A DNA stretch of 64,000 nucleotides from Brevibacterium sp. HMSC07C04 (lineage in GTDB: Bacteria > Actinomycetota > Actinomycetes > Actinomycetales > Brevibacteriaceae). The notes beneath the pieces are model-generated. The model did not search any database, had not been told where the DNA came from, and saw only the letters and a program-made list of their open reading frames with translations. Positions 28,369 to 37,812 of the stretch are shown in pieces; within the stretch, counting starts at the first letter, position 1, and each line of letters opens with the position of its first letter. The stretch lies in NCBI RefSeq assembly GCF_001815905.1, contig NZ_KV823244.1:1-64000 (forward strand), written 5' to 3'. Made by a program: the position numbers and the translations under genes.

Positions 28369-28399
28369 CGGGCCCGAAACCACAGTGGTTTCGGGCCCG
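28369..28399. terminator. Bidirectional hairpin between uppS and helicase genes
   Basis: CGGGCCCGAAACC (28369-28381) and GGTTTCGGGCCCG (28387-28399) are perfect 13-nt complements with a 5-nt loop between convergent genes. There is no T-run. Confidence 0.78.
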
Positions 28400-28454
28400 A
28401 ATCAAAGCCGCGCAGCTGCGCTGACAGCCTGCTGGCTCAGTCGGACGTCTGCGC

Positions 28455-30230
28455 TCAGCGGCGGCGGTCACCGCCGCGCTTGTCATTGCGGAAGCCGCGA
28501 CCGCCGCGCTTGAACGGGCGGTCTGAGCCGGCCTTACGGTCTTTGCGCTTGAACGGGCGTCCGGGGCGGCCCGTGTCGACGCGGATGTCGATGCGCTTGC
28601 CCTGGATCTTGGTGTTCTTCAGACGGTCGAGAACAGCCGGGTCGAGATCTTCCGGCAGGTCGATCAGCGAGTGGTTCGACCGGATGTTGATGTGGCCGAT
28701 CTGCTTGTTCGTGATCCCACCCTCGTTGGCTATTGCGCCGACGATCGCACCGGGGTTGACGCGCTCATTGCGGCCGACCGCAATGCGGTAGGTGGTCATG
28801 CCCTCTGCGGTGCGGGCGCGCTCATTGCGGTCCGGACGAGCCTTTGGTTCCGGCAGGGGCTCCGGCTTGAGTGTTGCGCTGCCCAATACGAGTGCTGCGA
28901 GTGCCGCAGCGATGTCTGCAGCGGGAACATCGTGTTCGTGTTCGTAGGCGTCGATGACAGGGCGCAGCTCCGTCAGGTCGTTCGAAACAAGTGCTTCGGA
29001 GATCTGCTCTTTGAACTTCTGGGTGCGCGAATCGGCAAGTTCGTCGACCGTCGGCAGGGTCAGCGGCTCGACCTTCTGGCGGGTGGCCTTTTCAATCGAG
29101 CGCAGCATGCGCTGTTCGCGCGGAGTGACGAACAGGATGGCCTCACCGGTGCGTCCGGCACGGCCCGTTCGTCCGATGCGGTGGACGTAGGACTCTGTGT
29201 CCAGCGGAATGTCGTAGTTGACCACAAGCGAGATTCGCTCGACGTCCAGGCCGCGGGCGGCGACGTCAGTGGCAACGAGGATGTCGATCGAACCGGAGCG
29301 TAGGGCCTCAACTGTGCGTTCGCGCGCTTGCTGCGGAATGTCGCCGTTGATGGCTGCTGCGCGCATGCCGCGGGCCCGCAGCTTTTCCGAGAGCTCTTCT
29401 GTTGCCTGCTTGGTGCGGACGAACATGATGATGCCGTCGGCTTCTTCGACTTCGAGGATTCGGGTCAGCGCGTCGAGCTTGTTTGAGTGCATGACCGTCA
29501 GGAAGCGCTGGCGGATGTTCGCCCCGGTTGCAGTGGCCTGCTTGATGCGGACTTCAGCTGGGTCTTCCAGGTACTTCCCGGTGATCCGGTGGATGGACGA
29601 CGGCATGGTGGCCGAGAACAGGGCCACCTGACGGGAGGAGCCAGAGGCGGCGAAGATCTCTTCGATGTCCTCTTGGAAGCCCATCTTGAGCATTTCGTCT
29701 GCTTCGTCGAGCACCATGTGTCGCAGACTGTGCAGTTTGAGGGAACCTCGCTTGAGGTGGTCGATGACGCGGCCGGGGGTTCCGACGACCACCTGGGCGC
29801 CGCGTTTGAGGCCGGCAAGCTGTGGGGAGTAGGACTGTCCGCCGTAGATAGGCAGAACTGAGAAGTTCGGGAGGTTTGCCGCGAAGCTTGTGAGCGCCTC
29901 GGCCACCTGAATGGCCAATTCCCGGGTGGGGGTCAGGATGAGGGCAAACGGGCCGTCGTCGGCTCGGCCGACATCGGCGAGGTGTGTGAGCATCGGCAGT
30001 GCGAATGCCGCGGTTTTGCCGGTTCCCGTCTGCGCGAGTCCTATGACGTCCCGGCCTTCCAGCAGAAGCGGGATAGTCTGCGCCTGAATTGGCGAGGGGG
30101 ATTCGAAGCCGAGGTCGGAAATTGCGGCCAGCACTGAGGGGTGGAGGTCGAAATCGGAGAACTGCAGGCTGTCCTGCTGATCGACAGTGTTGGCCGAGGT
30201 GTCTTCTGCGTGGTTCTGTGCGCTGTCCAT
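28455..30230 (-). CDS. DEAD-box ATP-dependent RNA helicase (DeaD/CsdA type)
   Basis: A 591-residue helicase. Motifs are the Q-motif (FESPSPIQAQTIPLLLEG), AQTGTGKT, PTRELA, DEADEM, SAT and HRIGRTGRAGR. A DbpA-type RNA-binding domain follows (about residues 485-560, TYRIAVGRNERVNPGAIVGAIANEGG), ending in a basic Arg/Gly/Lys tail (KRGGRGFRNDKRGGDRRR). This resembles cold-shock and ribosome-assembly helicases. The start is the ATG at 30230; an upstream extension without homology was rejected. A -10-like TAGACT lies about 175 nt upstream, implying a long 5' leader. Confidence 0.92.
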   Translation of the reverse strand: MDSAQNHAEDTSANTVDQQDSLQFSDFDLHPSVLAAISDLGFESPSPIQAQTIPLLLEGRDVIGLAQTGTGKTAAFALPMLTHLADVGRADDGPFALILTPTRELAIQVAEALTSFAANLPNFSVLPIYGGQSYSPQLAGLKRGAQVVVGTPGRVIDHLKRGSLKLHSLRHMVLDEADEMLKMGFQEDIEEIFAASGSSRQVALFSATMPSSIHRITGKYLEDPAEVRIKQATATGANIRQRFLTVMHSNKLDALTRILEVEEADGIIMFVRTKQATEELSEKLRARGMRAAAINGDIPQQARERTVEALRSGSIDILVATDVAARGLDVERISLVVNYDIPLDTESYVHRIGRTGRAGRTGEAILFVTPREQRMLRSIEKATRQKVEPLTLPTVDELADSRTQKFKEQISEALVSNDLTELRPVIDAYEHEHDVPAADIAAALAALVLGSATLKPEPLPEPKARPDRNERARTAEGMTTYRIAVGRNERVNPGAIVGAIANEGGITNKQIGHINIRSNHSLIDLPEDLDPAVLDRLKNTKIQGKRIDIRVDTGRPGRPFKRKDRKAGSDRPFKRGGRGFRNDKRGGDRRR

Positions 30231-30531
30231 GGGACTCGTTTCTGTGCGGGTGCACGCTTGATCGCTGAGAACTGAATTGGCGATCTGCCCGTTCCAGGCC
30301 GGTGTGCACTCATAAACGCACGGAAAGCCCAGAGAGATTGAGCGCCGGGTGCGCAGAAGATGCTGCGCTGCCTGTCGGCGCACACGGTTTGGGTGCACGT
30401 CCCAGTCTAGGCCACACGCGTGCCCGCACGGTCGTCTCACGCCGTGAGTTCGGTAACCTTGTGGAGGCTGCGCGTCCGCAGCGACCCCGTACCGGCAGCG
30501 AACCGGCTGCACAACGCATCAAGGAGCATCT
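30231..30531. promoter_or_regulatory. Divergent promoter region of helicase and glyS, 301 bp without a gene
   Basis: The helicase side carries TAGACT on the minus strand (30409-30404), which would give an mRNA leader of about 170 nt with short overlapping reading frames but no clear Leu- or Gly-rich peptide. The glyS side has AAGGAG (30521-30526) before GTG 30532 and a possible TAACCT -10 near 30453. I see no T-box, terminator or riboswitch match by eye. Confidence 0.4.
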
Positions 30532-31908
30532 GTGGCATCGACTCTGGATTCCGTCATCACCCTGGCCAAGCGGCGAGGCTTCGTCTTCCAGGCCGGAGAG
30601 ATCTACGGGGGATCACGTTCAGCATGGGACTACGGTCCGCTGGGCGTGGAGCTGAAGGAGAACATCAAACAGCAGTGGTGGCAGACCTTTGTCCGCGGTC
30701 GCGCTGACATGGTCGGCCTGGACTCGTCGATCATCCTGCCGCGGCAGGTGTGGGAGGCTTCCGGGCACGTCGAGACGTTCGTCGACCCGCTGGTGGAATC
30801 GCTGCACACCAATAAGCGCTACCGGGCAGACCACCTCATCGAGGCTTATGTTGCCAAACACGGCAGGGAACCCGAAAACGGCCTTGCCGATATTCGCGAT
30901 CCGGAAACAGGCCAGGAGGGCAAGTGGACGGAACCGCAGATGTTCTCCGGTCTGGTCAAGAGCTACCTCGGTGCTGTTGATGACGGTCAGGGCCTGCACT
31001 ACCTGCGCCCCGAAACCGCGCAGGGCATCTTTGTGAACTTCGCCAATGTTGTGACGGCAGCCCGCAAGAAGCCTCCGTTTGGCATCGGGCAGATCGGCAA
31101 GGCCTTCCGCAACGAAATCACGCCGGGCAATTTCATCTTCCGCACCCGCGAATTCGAGCAGATGGAGATCGAGTTCTTCGTTCACCCCGATGACGCGCAG
31201 AAGTTCTTCGACTCCTGGGTTGAGGACTGCTGGAACTGGTTTGTCGAACTCGGCATCGACCCCGACAACATGCGCAGGTTCGATGTCCCCGCAGACGAGC
31301 GGGCCCACTACTCCGACGGCACGATCGACCTGGAGTACCGCTTCGGATTCACCGGCAGCGAATGGGGCGAACTCATGGGTGTTGCCAACCGCACCGACTA
31401 CGACCTGGGCCGCCACACGGAACACTCCAACCAGAAGATGCAGTACTTCGACCAGGCCACCGGCGAACGCTACACGCCGTACGTCATCGAACCGTCATTC
31501 GGTCTGACGCGTGCGCTCATGGCGTTCCTGGTCGACGCCTATGTCGAAGACGAAGCCCCCAATGCCAAGGGCGGAGTTGATAAGCGCACCGTGCTCAAGC
31601 TCGACCCCAGGCTCGCACCGGTCAAGGCCGCGGTGCTGCCGCTGTCGCGCAACGAAAAGCTCTCGCCGCAGGCGCGGGAACTGGCAGACGGTCTGCGCCG
31701 CCGCTGGAACGTCGAGTTCGACGATGCCGGCGCCATCGGCCGTCGCTACCGCCGCAACGACGAAATCGGCACTCCGTTCTGCATCACCTACGACTTCGAT
31801 TCGCTCGACGACAGCGCGGTCACCATCCGCAACCGCGATGACATGAGCCAGGAGCGCGTTGCGCTCGACCAGGTGGAGTCCTACCTGGCCGCTCGCCTGG
31901 GCTGCTGA
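30532..31908 (+). CDS. glyS: Glycyl-tRNA synthetase (alpha2 type)
   Basis: A 458-residue class II aminoacyl-tRNA synthetase of the single-chain type found in actinobacteria. Visible segments are [17 protein letters not shown] (residues 9-25), [17 protein letters not shown] (motif 2 area), [25 protein letters not shown] and the motif 3 block [14 protein letters not shown]. The C-terminal anticodon-binding domain contains [16 protein letters not shown]. The GTG start has AAGGAG 5 nt upstream. It charges tRNA-Gly in the cytoplasm. It is monocistronic, with a strong hairpin downstream. Confidence 0.97.
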   Translation: MASTLDSVITLAKRRGFVFQAGEIYGGSRSAWDYGPLGVELKENIKQQWWQTFVRGRADMVGLDSSIILPRQVWEASGHVETFVDPLVESLHTNKRYRADHLIEAYVAKHGREPENGLADIRDPETGQEGKWTEPQMFSGLVKSYLGAVDDGQGLHYLRPETAQGIFVNFANVVTAARKKPPFGIGQIGKAFRNEITPGNFIFRTREFEQMEIEFFVHPDDAQKFFDSWVEDCWNWFVELGIDPDNMRRFDVPADERAHYSDGTIDLEYRFGFTGSEWGELMGVANRTDYDLGRHTEHSNQKMQYFDQATGERYTPYVIEPSFGLTRALMAFLVDAYVEDEAPNAKGGVDKRTVLKLDPRLAPVKAAVLPLSRNEKLSPQARELADGLRRRWNVEFDDAGAIGRRYRRNDEIGTPFCITYDFDSLDDSAVTIRNRDDMSQERVALDQVESYLAARLGC

Positions 31909-31922
31909 GCACCCATGTGTGA

Positions 31923-31957
31923 CGAGGCGCCCGGCACGGTTGGTGTCGGGCGCCTCG
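31923..31957. terminator. Hairpin terminator after glyS
   Basis: CGAGGCGCCCG (31923-31933) pairs perfectly with CGGGCGCCTCG (31947-31957). The stem extends inward by four more pairs (GCAC with GTGT, one wobble). It lies between convergent glyS and the TPP-enzyme gene. Confidence 0.78.
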
Positions 31958-31987
31958 CGCGTGCAGGGCTCGGGTGTTGAGTATTTA

Positions 31988-33640
31988 TCAGTAGGCTTTG
32001 ACGCGCTGTTCGACGACCAGGTGCACGAGCGCGAACGTGCCGCTGCGCGTGGCTTCGAGCGCCCGTTCAATTGCCTGCGGAACCTCGGCGTCCTGTGTGA
32101 CTTTGATGCCGAAGCCGCCGAAGGCTTCAGCCATGAGAGCGAAATCGGGGTTTTTCAGCTGGGTCCCGGAGATCCGTTCGGGATACTGCACTTCCTGGTG
32201 GGTGCGGATGGTCCCGTACTCCTGGTTGTCCATGACGATGATCAGCGGTGTCGCGCCGTACTGAGCGGCTGTGGCCATTTCCTGGCCGTTCATGAGGAAT
32301 TCGCCGTCACCGGCAATGCACAGCACGTCCCGGCCCGGATATTCGAGGCTTGCGGCCACTGCCGACGGCACGGAGTAGCCCATCGATCCGTTGCGCGCTG
32401 AGATCAGCGCCGCGTACTCCTCGGCGGGGAAGTAGCGGTGTGCCCAGTTGGTGTGTTCGCCCGCGCCGAAGGTGACCATTGCGTTGTCATCCAGCCGGTT
32501 GACGACGTTCGCCATGGCCGTCGCCATCTTCGCCGGCCCCTCCGTCGGCTCCGCAGGAGGCAGAGCCGACCATGTCTCCTGGATGGCGCGCAGGGAGTCC
32601 GTCCACTGCGTCCACGCGTCTTTGACGGGCAGTTCCATGCGCACGAGATCGTCGACGAACTTCGCGGGCTTGGCAATGATCTGCCGGGTGACAGGACCTG
32701 AGCGCCCGCGCAGTGACGGGTCGATGGTGACGATGAAGTTCTCTTTGTCCCAGTTCTGCCGTGCGGTGAAGCCGTCGGTGAGAACATCACCGGGAACGGT
32801 GCCGACGAAGATCAGGAGGTCGGATTCATCGAGCACGCGGTGGGTGTAGTCGGGCCGACCGTAGCCGATGGGGCCGACATAGCTGGGCGAGCTGAACGGA
32901 ACCGTTCCCTGACAGCGCCACTCTGCGGCAGCCGGCAGTCGGTGCGCTTCGAGCCATTCGGTGAACTCTTCGGCAGCGCTGTGGGTCCAGTCGTTGCCGC
33001 CGAAGACGAACAGCGGACGCTCGGCCCTCTGCAGGGTCGATTTGAGGTCCTTCCAGTCCTCTACGGTCATGCCGCCCTTCGCCACGGGGATGGGCGGGTG
33101 GATAACCGAGGAGTGCGCTTGGGTGATGATGTCTTCCGGCAGGCCGACCACCACTGGCCCCGGGCGTCCGGAACTGGCTGCGAACATGGCTTCGGCGACG
33201 ATTTCCGAGGCGCGCTCAGGATGGTCGAGGACCATGACTCTCTTGGCGCCGGTGTCGAACCACGACTTCGGATCGAATTCTTGGAAGGCCTCTTTTTCTC
33301 GGTGCTCGAACGGGATGAGGCCGACGAAGAGCACCATTGCCGTGGAGTCCTGCCACGCGGTGTGCAGGCCCACGTGCGCGTTGGCCGCACCCGGGCCCCG
33401 GGTCACCATTGCCACACCGGGTGTGTCGGTGAGCTTGCCCATGGCTTCGGCCATATAGGCCGCACCGCCTTCGTGGCGGGTGACGACAGTCGAAATAGAG
33501 GAGTCGTAGAGCCCGTCAAGCGTGTCGAGGAAACTTTCGCCCGGGACGACGAATACGCGCTCAACGCCGTGGGCTTCAAGCGATTTGACGATCATGTGGC
33601 CGGCAGAGAGCGTCCCTTCGGGCAGGGCGTCAGACTTCAT
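31988..33640 (-). CDS. Thiamine-pyrophosphate-dependent enzyme, acetolactate-synthase-like
   Basis: A 550-residue protein with the three-domain architecture of the IlvB/POX family. The N-terminal PYR domain has the catalytic Glu at E57 (TRHEGGAAYMAEAMGK) and VTRGPGAANAHVGL. A central NAD/FAD-like domain follows. The C-terminal PP domain has the ThDP/Mg motif GDGEFLMNGQE ending in VMDNQEYGTIRTHQ. No regulatory subunit gene (ilvN) lies nearby and the FAD-binding part is not typical, so biosynthetic acetolactate synthase is doubtful; a decarboxylase or carboligase is possible. The ATG has CAGGAG upstream. It is followed by glyS in the convergent orientation and preceded on the same strand by a lactate-permease homologue 103 bp away. 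Confidence 0.78.
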   Translation of the reverse strand: MKSDALPEGTLSAGHMIVKSLEAHGVERVFVVPGESFLDTLDGLYDSSISTVVTRHEGGAAYMAEAMGKLTDTPGVAMVTRGPGAANAHVGLHTAWQDSTAMVLFVGLIPFEHREKEAFQEFDPKSWFDTGAKRVMVLDHPERASEIVAEAMFAASSGRPGPVVVGLPEDIITQAHSSVIHPPIPVAKGGMTVEDWKDLKSTLQRAERPLFVFGGNDWTHSAAEEFTEWLEAHRLPAAAEWRCQGTVPFSSPSYVGPIGYGRPDYTHRVLDESDLLIFVGTVPGDVLTDGFTARQNWDKENFIVTIDPSLRGRSGPVTRQIIAKPAKFVDDLVRMELPVKDAWTQWTDSLRAIQETWSALPPAEPTEGPAKMATAMANVVNRLDDNAMVTFGAGEHTNWAHRYFPAEEYAALISARNGSMGYSVPSAVAASLEYPGRDVLCIAGDGEFLMNGQEMATAAQYGATPLIIVMDNQEYGTIRTHQEVQYPERISGTQLKNPDFALMAEAFGGFGIKVTQDAEVPQAIERALEATRSGTFALVHLVVEQRVKAY

Positions 33641-33743
33641 TTACAACTCCTGGTGTCGCATGTGGTTTGGCAAAGTCTAGGAAGTGTCCGCTGACGCTTC
33701 CAGGGTCTGTCCACAGTGTGGGAAGCGAGACCTGTCGGCGAGT

Positions 33744-35183
33744 TCAGGCCGCAGAGGAAAGCCGGACGGCTGCGGTAAGAACCGCGGTGATGACAAGCGT
33801 GTTCAGACACACTGCCGCACTGAGAATCCGTGTGATGGGACGCTGGTCGCTCGCCGGATTCGCCCCTGCCATCTGCATGCCCAGCAGAAGTCGCGGGGGA
33901 GAGGCGATGATCGCCAGAGAACACGCCACATTGGCAGCGGCGATCGTCAGAAGCACATCTGCTCCGCTGCCGGCGGCCATAGAGGCGATTGTCTGGGCGA
34001 ACATGGCGTTCGACCCGGTGGTGTTGCCCACCAGATACCCGCCAAGCGTGTTCAGCGCCGGTGCCGGCCACACGCCGAGAACAGAAGCCGCTTCGCCCAG
34101 TGTGGTGCTCATGCCGGTGACGGTCATGATCCACCCCAGCATCATGAAGCCGCCCGTGGACACTCCGACGGGGACCCAGCGGCGGACGGCGGAGGGCACC
34201 TCGGGAAGAAGAGCCCGGCGCCGCCAGATGAAGAAAACAGTCGCGCAGGCTGCAGCCAGCCACACCGGCGGCCAGATGAGAACAGACGTGAGCCGGTTCT
34301 CCCAAGCGGCATAAGCGGCGTAGGAAGCCAACAGTCCGCCGGTGAGAACCGCGTAGGGCAGACCCGCGACCGCGGTGGCGCGGCGTGCAGGAAGACGGCC
34401 GTGGCGGACCCTGAAGAATCCGAACAGCACAATGAGCGCAATCAGACCGCCGAGCACACCGGCAACGGCGGTGCCGATGAGCAGGTTGACCGTCAGCACT
34501 GCCGCCCACAGGAGAAGAGCCGAACCGAAAACCGCGATCGCGGCAGTCAGGCCGCGCTGCTCAGAGTGTGGTGAATCGGGTTCACCCGTCCGCAAGCGCA
34601 GGGTCAGCCATGCCGATGCCGAGACCAAGAGGAGAGTCGGGCCGAAGAACAGCGCAGAGAACACGCCGACGTCCCGAAAAGTCTGTCCGGACAGCTGGGC
34701 TGCAATTGACGTACCGGGGCCCAGAGCACCCCACACCGCCGTGTTGAGGCCGAGCATGCCCAAAATGACGGCCCTGGCGGGGGCGAATCCCAAAGCGCGA
34801 AGAATCGGCACGCCCACCGTCACGCCGACTCCGTAGCCTGTAACCGATTCGGCGAAGGGGACAACGCCGAAGACAACCGCCGCAGCCCCCAGCGCCGGTG
34901 TGGGGACAGAATCGGACAGAAAGCGCGACAGTTCCGCCATTGCGCCCGAACGCTCCAGAAGCGCGGCCAACAGCATGCCGAACAGCAGAATGAGCAGCAC
35001 CTGAAGTGTCAGCAGCCCGTACTCGCCGGCCTCACCCAGGTGGTTCCATGACAGACTGCCCGTACCCACCCCGACGACAGCTGCGACAGCCGCAGAAACC
35101 ACAGCGGCGGTGACGGCGCCTCGGCCCGCCAGAAGAAGGCCGATCGCGGTGAGAACCGGAAGGGCCGTGAGCAGCAGGGACAT
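33744..35183 (-). CDS. L-lactate permease (LctP) family transporter
   Basis: A 479-residue integral membrane protein with about 12 or more hydrophobic segments. Family markers are FGVVPFAESVTGYGVGVTVGVPIL (residues about 104-127, compare PFGESITGFGVG) and GNTTGSNAMFAQ near residue 395 (compare GSNALFG). LctP proteins import lactate or glycolate with protons. TAGTGT lies 6 nt before the ATG on the minus strand, suggesting a leaderless mRNA. The TPP enzyme downstream on the same strand could act on a 2-oxo acid derived from the imported substrate; this is inference. It is divergent from dusB. Confidence 0.8.
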   Translation of the reverse strand: MSLLLTALPVLTAIGLLLAGRGAVTAAVVSAAVAAVVGVGTGSLSWNHLGEAGEYGLLTLQVLLILLFGMLLAALLERSGAMAELSRFLSDSVPTPALGAAAVVFGVVPFAESVTGYGVGVTVGVPILRALGFAPARAVILGMLGLNTAVWGALGPGTSIAAQLSGQTFRDVGVFSALFFGPTLLLVSASAWLTLRLRTGEPDSPHSEQRGLTAAIAVFGSALLLWAAVLTVNLLIGTAVAGVLGGLIALIVLFGFFRVRHGRLPARRATAVAGLPYAVLTGGLLASYAAYAAWENRLTSVLIWPPVWLAAACATVFFIWRRRALLPEVPSAVRRWVPVGVSTGGFMMLGWIMTVTGMSTTLGEAASVLGVWPAPALNTLGGYLVGNTTGSNAMFAQTIASMAAGSGADVLLTIAAANVACSLAIIASPPRLLLGMQMAGANPASDQRPITRILSAAVCLNTLVITAVLTAAVRLSSAA

Positions 35184-35305
35184 AGCGTCACACTAGCCCG
35201 CCGGAGGCCGGGCGTGAAGGAGAATCTGCATTCTGGCACCGTCCGGCGGCAGCACAGGGAACACCGGCAGCGCACAGGACTTGCACCGCCTGGGATAATG
35301 TGCCC

Positions 35306-36463
35306 GTGACTGTGACTGAGAAGACGAAGCTGCGCATCGGCGACATCGAACTGGACTCCCCGGTGGTGCTCGCCCCCATGGCCGGCATCACCAACACCGC
35401 GTTTCGCCGCCTGTGCCGCGAATACGGGGCCGGACTGTACGTGACGGAAATGGTCACCAGCCGAGCCCTCATCGAACGCAGCGACAAGAGCATGCGCATC
35501 ATTCAGCACGAAGAGTGGGAAACCCCGCGCTCAGTCCAGCTGTACGGCGTGGATCCTGAAACCATGGGCGCAGCCGTGCGCATGCTCGTAGAAGAAGACC
35601 GGGCAGACCACATAGACCTCAACTTCGGCTGCCCCGTTCCGAAAGTCACCCGCAAAGGCGGCGGATCAGCGCTGCCGTGGAAGCTCGACCTGTTCAGCGA
35701 TATCGTCCACACCACTGTCCGCGAAGCCGACAAAGGCGATATTCCGCTGACCATCAAACTGCGCAAAGGCGTTGACGCCGACCATCTGACGTACCTCGAT
35801 GCGGCGCGCATCGGCATTGACGCGGGTGTGGCGGCAATGACGCTGCACGGGCGCACAACCGCTGACCTGTATTCCGGTCAAGCCGACTGGGACGCCATCG
35901 CCCGGCTTAAAGACTACGTGGGCGATCGCGTGCCGGTGCTGGGCAACGGAGACATCTTCGCTGCCGAAGACGCACAGGCCATGATGGCCACGACCGGCTG
36001 CGACGGCGTGGTGATCGGACGCGGCTGCCAGGGCCGACCGTGGCTGTTCGGCGATCTGCAGAACGCGCTCAACGGCTCCGAGGAGCGACACCGGCCAAGC
36101 TTGGGAGACGTGGCCGACGTCGTGTACCGCCACGGCGAATACCTGCGCGACTACTACGACGATGAATTCTTCGGCGTGCGCGATCTGCGCAAACACATGG
36201 CGTGGTACTTCAAGGGATATCCGGTCGGCGGAACGCTGCGGACACGCCTGGCAATGGTCTCCAGCCTCGAAGAGCTGCGCGGCTTCCTCGACGAACTCGA
36301 CCACAGCGCACCCTATCCGGGCGCTGCCGCTGAAGGTGTGCGCGGACGCACCGGACGGGCTCGCCGACCCCACCTGCCCGACGGCTGGCTGGACGACCGG
36401 ATCTTCGACCACGAAGCCCACGCGGACATCTCTGAAGCCGAACTCGACATTTCCGGAGGCTGA
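35306..36463 (+). CDS. dusB: tRNA-dihydrouridine synthase (DusB family)
   Basis: A 385-residue FMN enzyme that reduces uridines in tRNA D-loops. The TIM-barrel motifs are VVLAPMAGITNTAFRRLC, DLNFGCPVPKVTRKGGGSAL (with the catalytic Cys), LRKGVD, AMTLHGRTTADLYSG, and VLGNGDIF followed by VVIGRGCQGRPW. A GTG at 35300 is also in frame; GATAAT (35294-35299) placed 6 nt before GTG 35306 favours the latter as a leaderless start. It is followed 1 nt after its stop by the dgt gene, so the two are coupled. Confidence 0.93.
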   Translation: MTVTEKTKLRIGDIELDSPVVLAPMAGITNTAFRRLCREYGAGLYVTEMVTSRALIERSDKSMRIIQHEEWETPRSVQLYGVDPETMGAAVRMLVEEDRADHIDLNFGCPVPKVTRKGGGSALPWKLDLFSDIVHTTVREADKGDIPLTIKLRKGVDADHLTYLDAARIGIDAGVAAMTLHGRTTADLYSGQADWDAIARLKDYVGDRVPVLGNGDIFAAEDAQAMMATTGCDGVVIGRGCQGRPWLFGDLQNALNGSEERHRPSLGDVADVVYRHGEYLRDYYDDEFFGVRDLRKHMAWYFKGYPVGGTLRTRLAMVSSLEELRGFLDELDHSAPYPGAAAEGVRGRTGRARRPHLPDGWLDDRIFDHEAHADISEAELDISGG

Positions 36464-36464
36464 T

Positions 36465-37748
36465 GTGTCACTGACCGGCGGTGTTGCCGAATACGACGAC
36501 CACTCTCGCGAACGCTGGGTCATTGAGCCGCGGAAGAATCCCCGGCGTTCGGCCTTTCAGCGCGACCGCGGACGACTCCTGCACTCATCGGCACTGCGCC
36601 GCCTGTCCGCAAAAACCCAAGTGGTTTCACCCGGCACAGACGACTTCGTTCGCAACAGGCTGACCCACTCGCTCGAAGTGGGCCAGGTGGGCCGTGAGCT
36701 CGCCCGGTACCTCGGCTGCGACCCCAACATCGTTGAAACAGCTTCACTGGCCCACGATCTGGGCCATCCGCCGTTTGGCCACAACGGCGAAACCATTCTC
36801 GATGAGTTCGCAAAAGACATCGGAGGATTTGAGGGCAACGCGCAGACCCTGCGGATACTCACGCGGCTCGAACCGAAGGTCTTCACCGACGAGGGCGGGC
36901 CGGCCGGGCTGAACCTGACCCGGGCAACCCTCGACGCGTGCATCAAATACCCGTGGTCACGCGACAGTGCTCCAACACCGGACAAAGCGGGAGCCCCGGT
37001 GCGGAAGTTCGGCGCCTACGAAGACGACAGCACGGTCTTCGCCTTCATCCGCGACGGCAGAGAGGGAACCCAGCGGTGCATCGAAGCTCAGCTGATGGAC
37101 CTCGCCGATGACATCGCGTACTCCGTCCACGATGTCGAAGACGCCGTCAACTCCGGCCACCTGGTGTTCGAAGCCTACGAAAACGATCACGCCATGGCCG
37201 GGCTGATAGACATCACCCGCTCCTGGTACCTGCCTGGGGCACGCGACGAAGACATCATCGACGCCCTGAATCGGCTGCGCTCAACCGCATACTGGCCGAC
37301 AGAGCGCTTTGACGGCTCCCGCCGCGCGCAAGCGGCTATGAAGCACCTGACCAGCCAGCTCATCGGCCGGTTTGTAGGCGCGGCAGAAGCCGCCACTCGC
37401 GAAGGCTACGGCTGGGAGCCGCTTGGCCGATACCAGGGGAACCTCGTTGTGCCGCAGACAACCGAACACGAAATCGCGGTGCTCAAAGGTTTGGCGACCG
37501 TCACCGTGATGGTTGCCGAAGAGCGCATGAAGACCCAGCGGATTCAGGGGCGGGTGCTGAGCGCCCTGTGCGAATACTTCAGCGAAAAGCCCGACGCGAT
37601 GGACACCATGTTCTGGCTGGACTACCGGGACGCCGACGGTGACGATGGAAAGCTTCGCACCGTCATCGACCAAGTGGCCAGCCTGACCGACCATTCCGCG
37701 TGGTCGTTCTACCATGCTATGCAGGAGGACACGGGCAGCCTGCTGTGA
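36465..37748 (+). CDS. dgt: Deoxyguanosinetriphosphate triphosphohydrolase-like protein
   Basis: A 427-residue HD-domain dNTPase. Metal ligands are visible in RLTHSLEVGQVGRELA (His), SLAHDLGHPPFGHNGE (HD plus a second His) and DLADDIAYSVHDVEDAV (Asp). The family removes triphosphate from dNTPs to control pool size. GTG 36465 overlaps nothing but lies 1 nt after the dusB stop, with GGAGG (36454-36458) upstream. The gene order dgt then dnaG is conserved in actinobacteria. The longer frame reaching back into dusB is a shadow. Confidence 0.93.
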   Translation: MSLTGGVAEYDDHSRERWVIEPRKNPRRSAFQRDRGRLLHSSALRRLSAKTQVVSPGTDDFVRNRLTHSLEVGQVGRELARYLGCDPNIVETASLAHDLGHPPFGHNGETILDEFAKDIGGFEGNAQTLRILTRLEPKVFTDEGGPAGLNLTRATLDACIKYPWSRDSAPTPDKAGAPVRKFGAYEDDSTVFAFIRDGREGTQRCIEAQLMDLADDIAYSVHDVEDAVNSGHLVFEAYENDHAMAGLIDITRSWYLPGARDEDIIDALNRLRSTAYWPTERFDGSRRAQAAMKHLTSQLIGRFVGAAEAATREGYGWEPLGRYQGNLVVPQTTEHEIAVLKGLATVTVMVAEERMKTQRIQGRVLSALCEYFSEKPDAMDTMFWLDYRDADGDDGKLRTVIDQVASLTDHSAWSFYHAMQEDTGSLL

Positions 37749-37812
37749 GCTGCTGTTCAGGCCGACTGTCCGGACAGGTGCCGACGGCGGCATTCCGAGG
37801 GGAGGAAGGGCC

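Noticed and set aside
31988-33640. Calling the TPP enzyme acetolactate synthase (ilvB).
   Set aside because: No ilvN or ilvC is nearby, and the sequence fits a broader family; only the generic call is supported.
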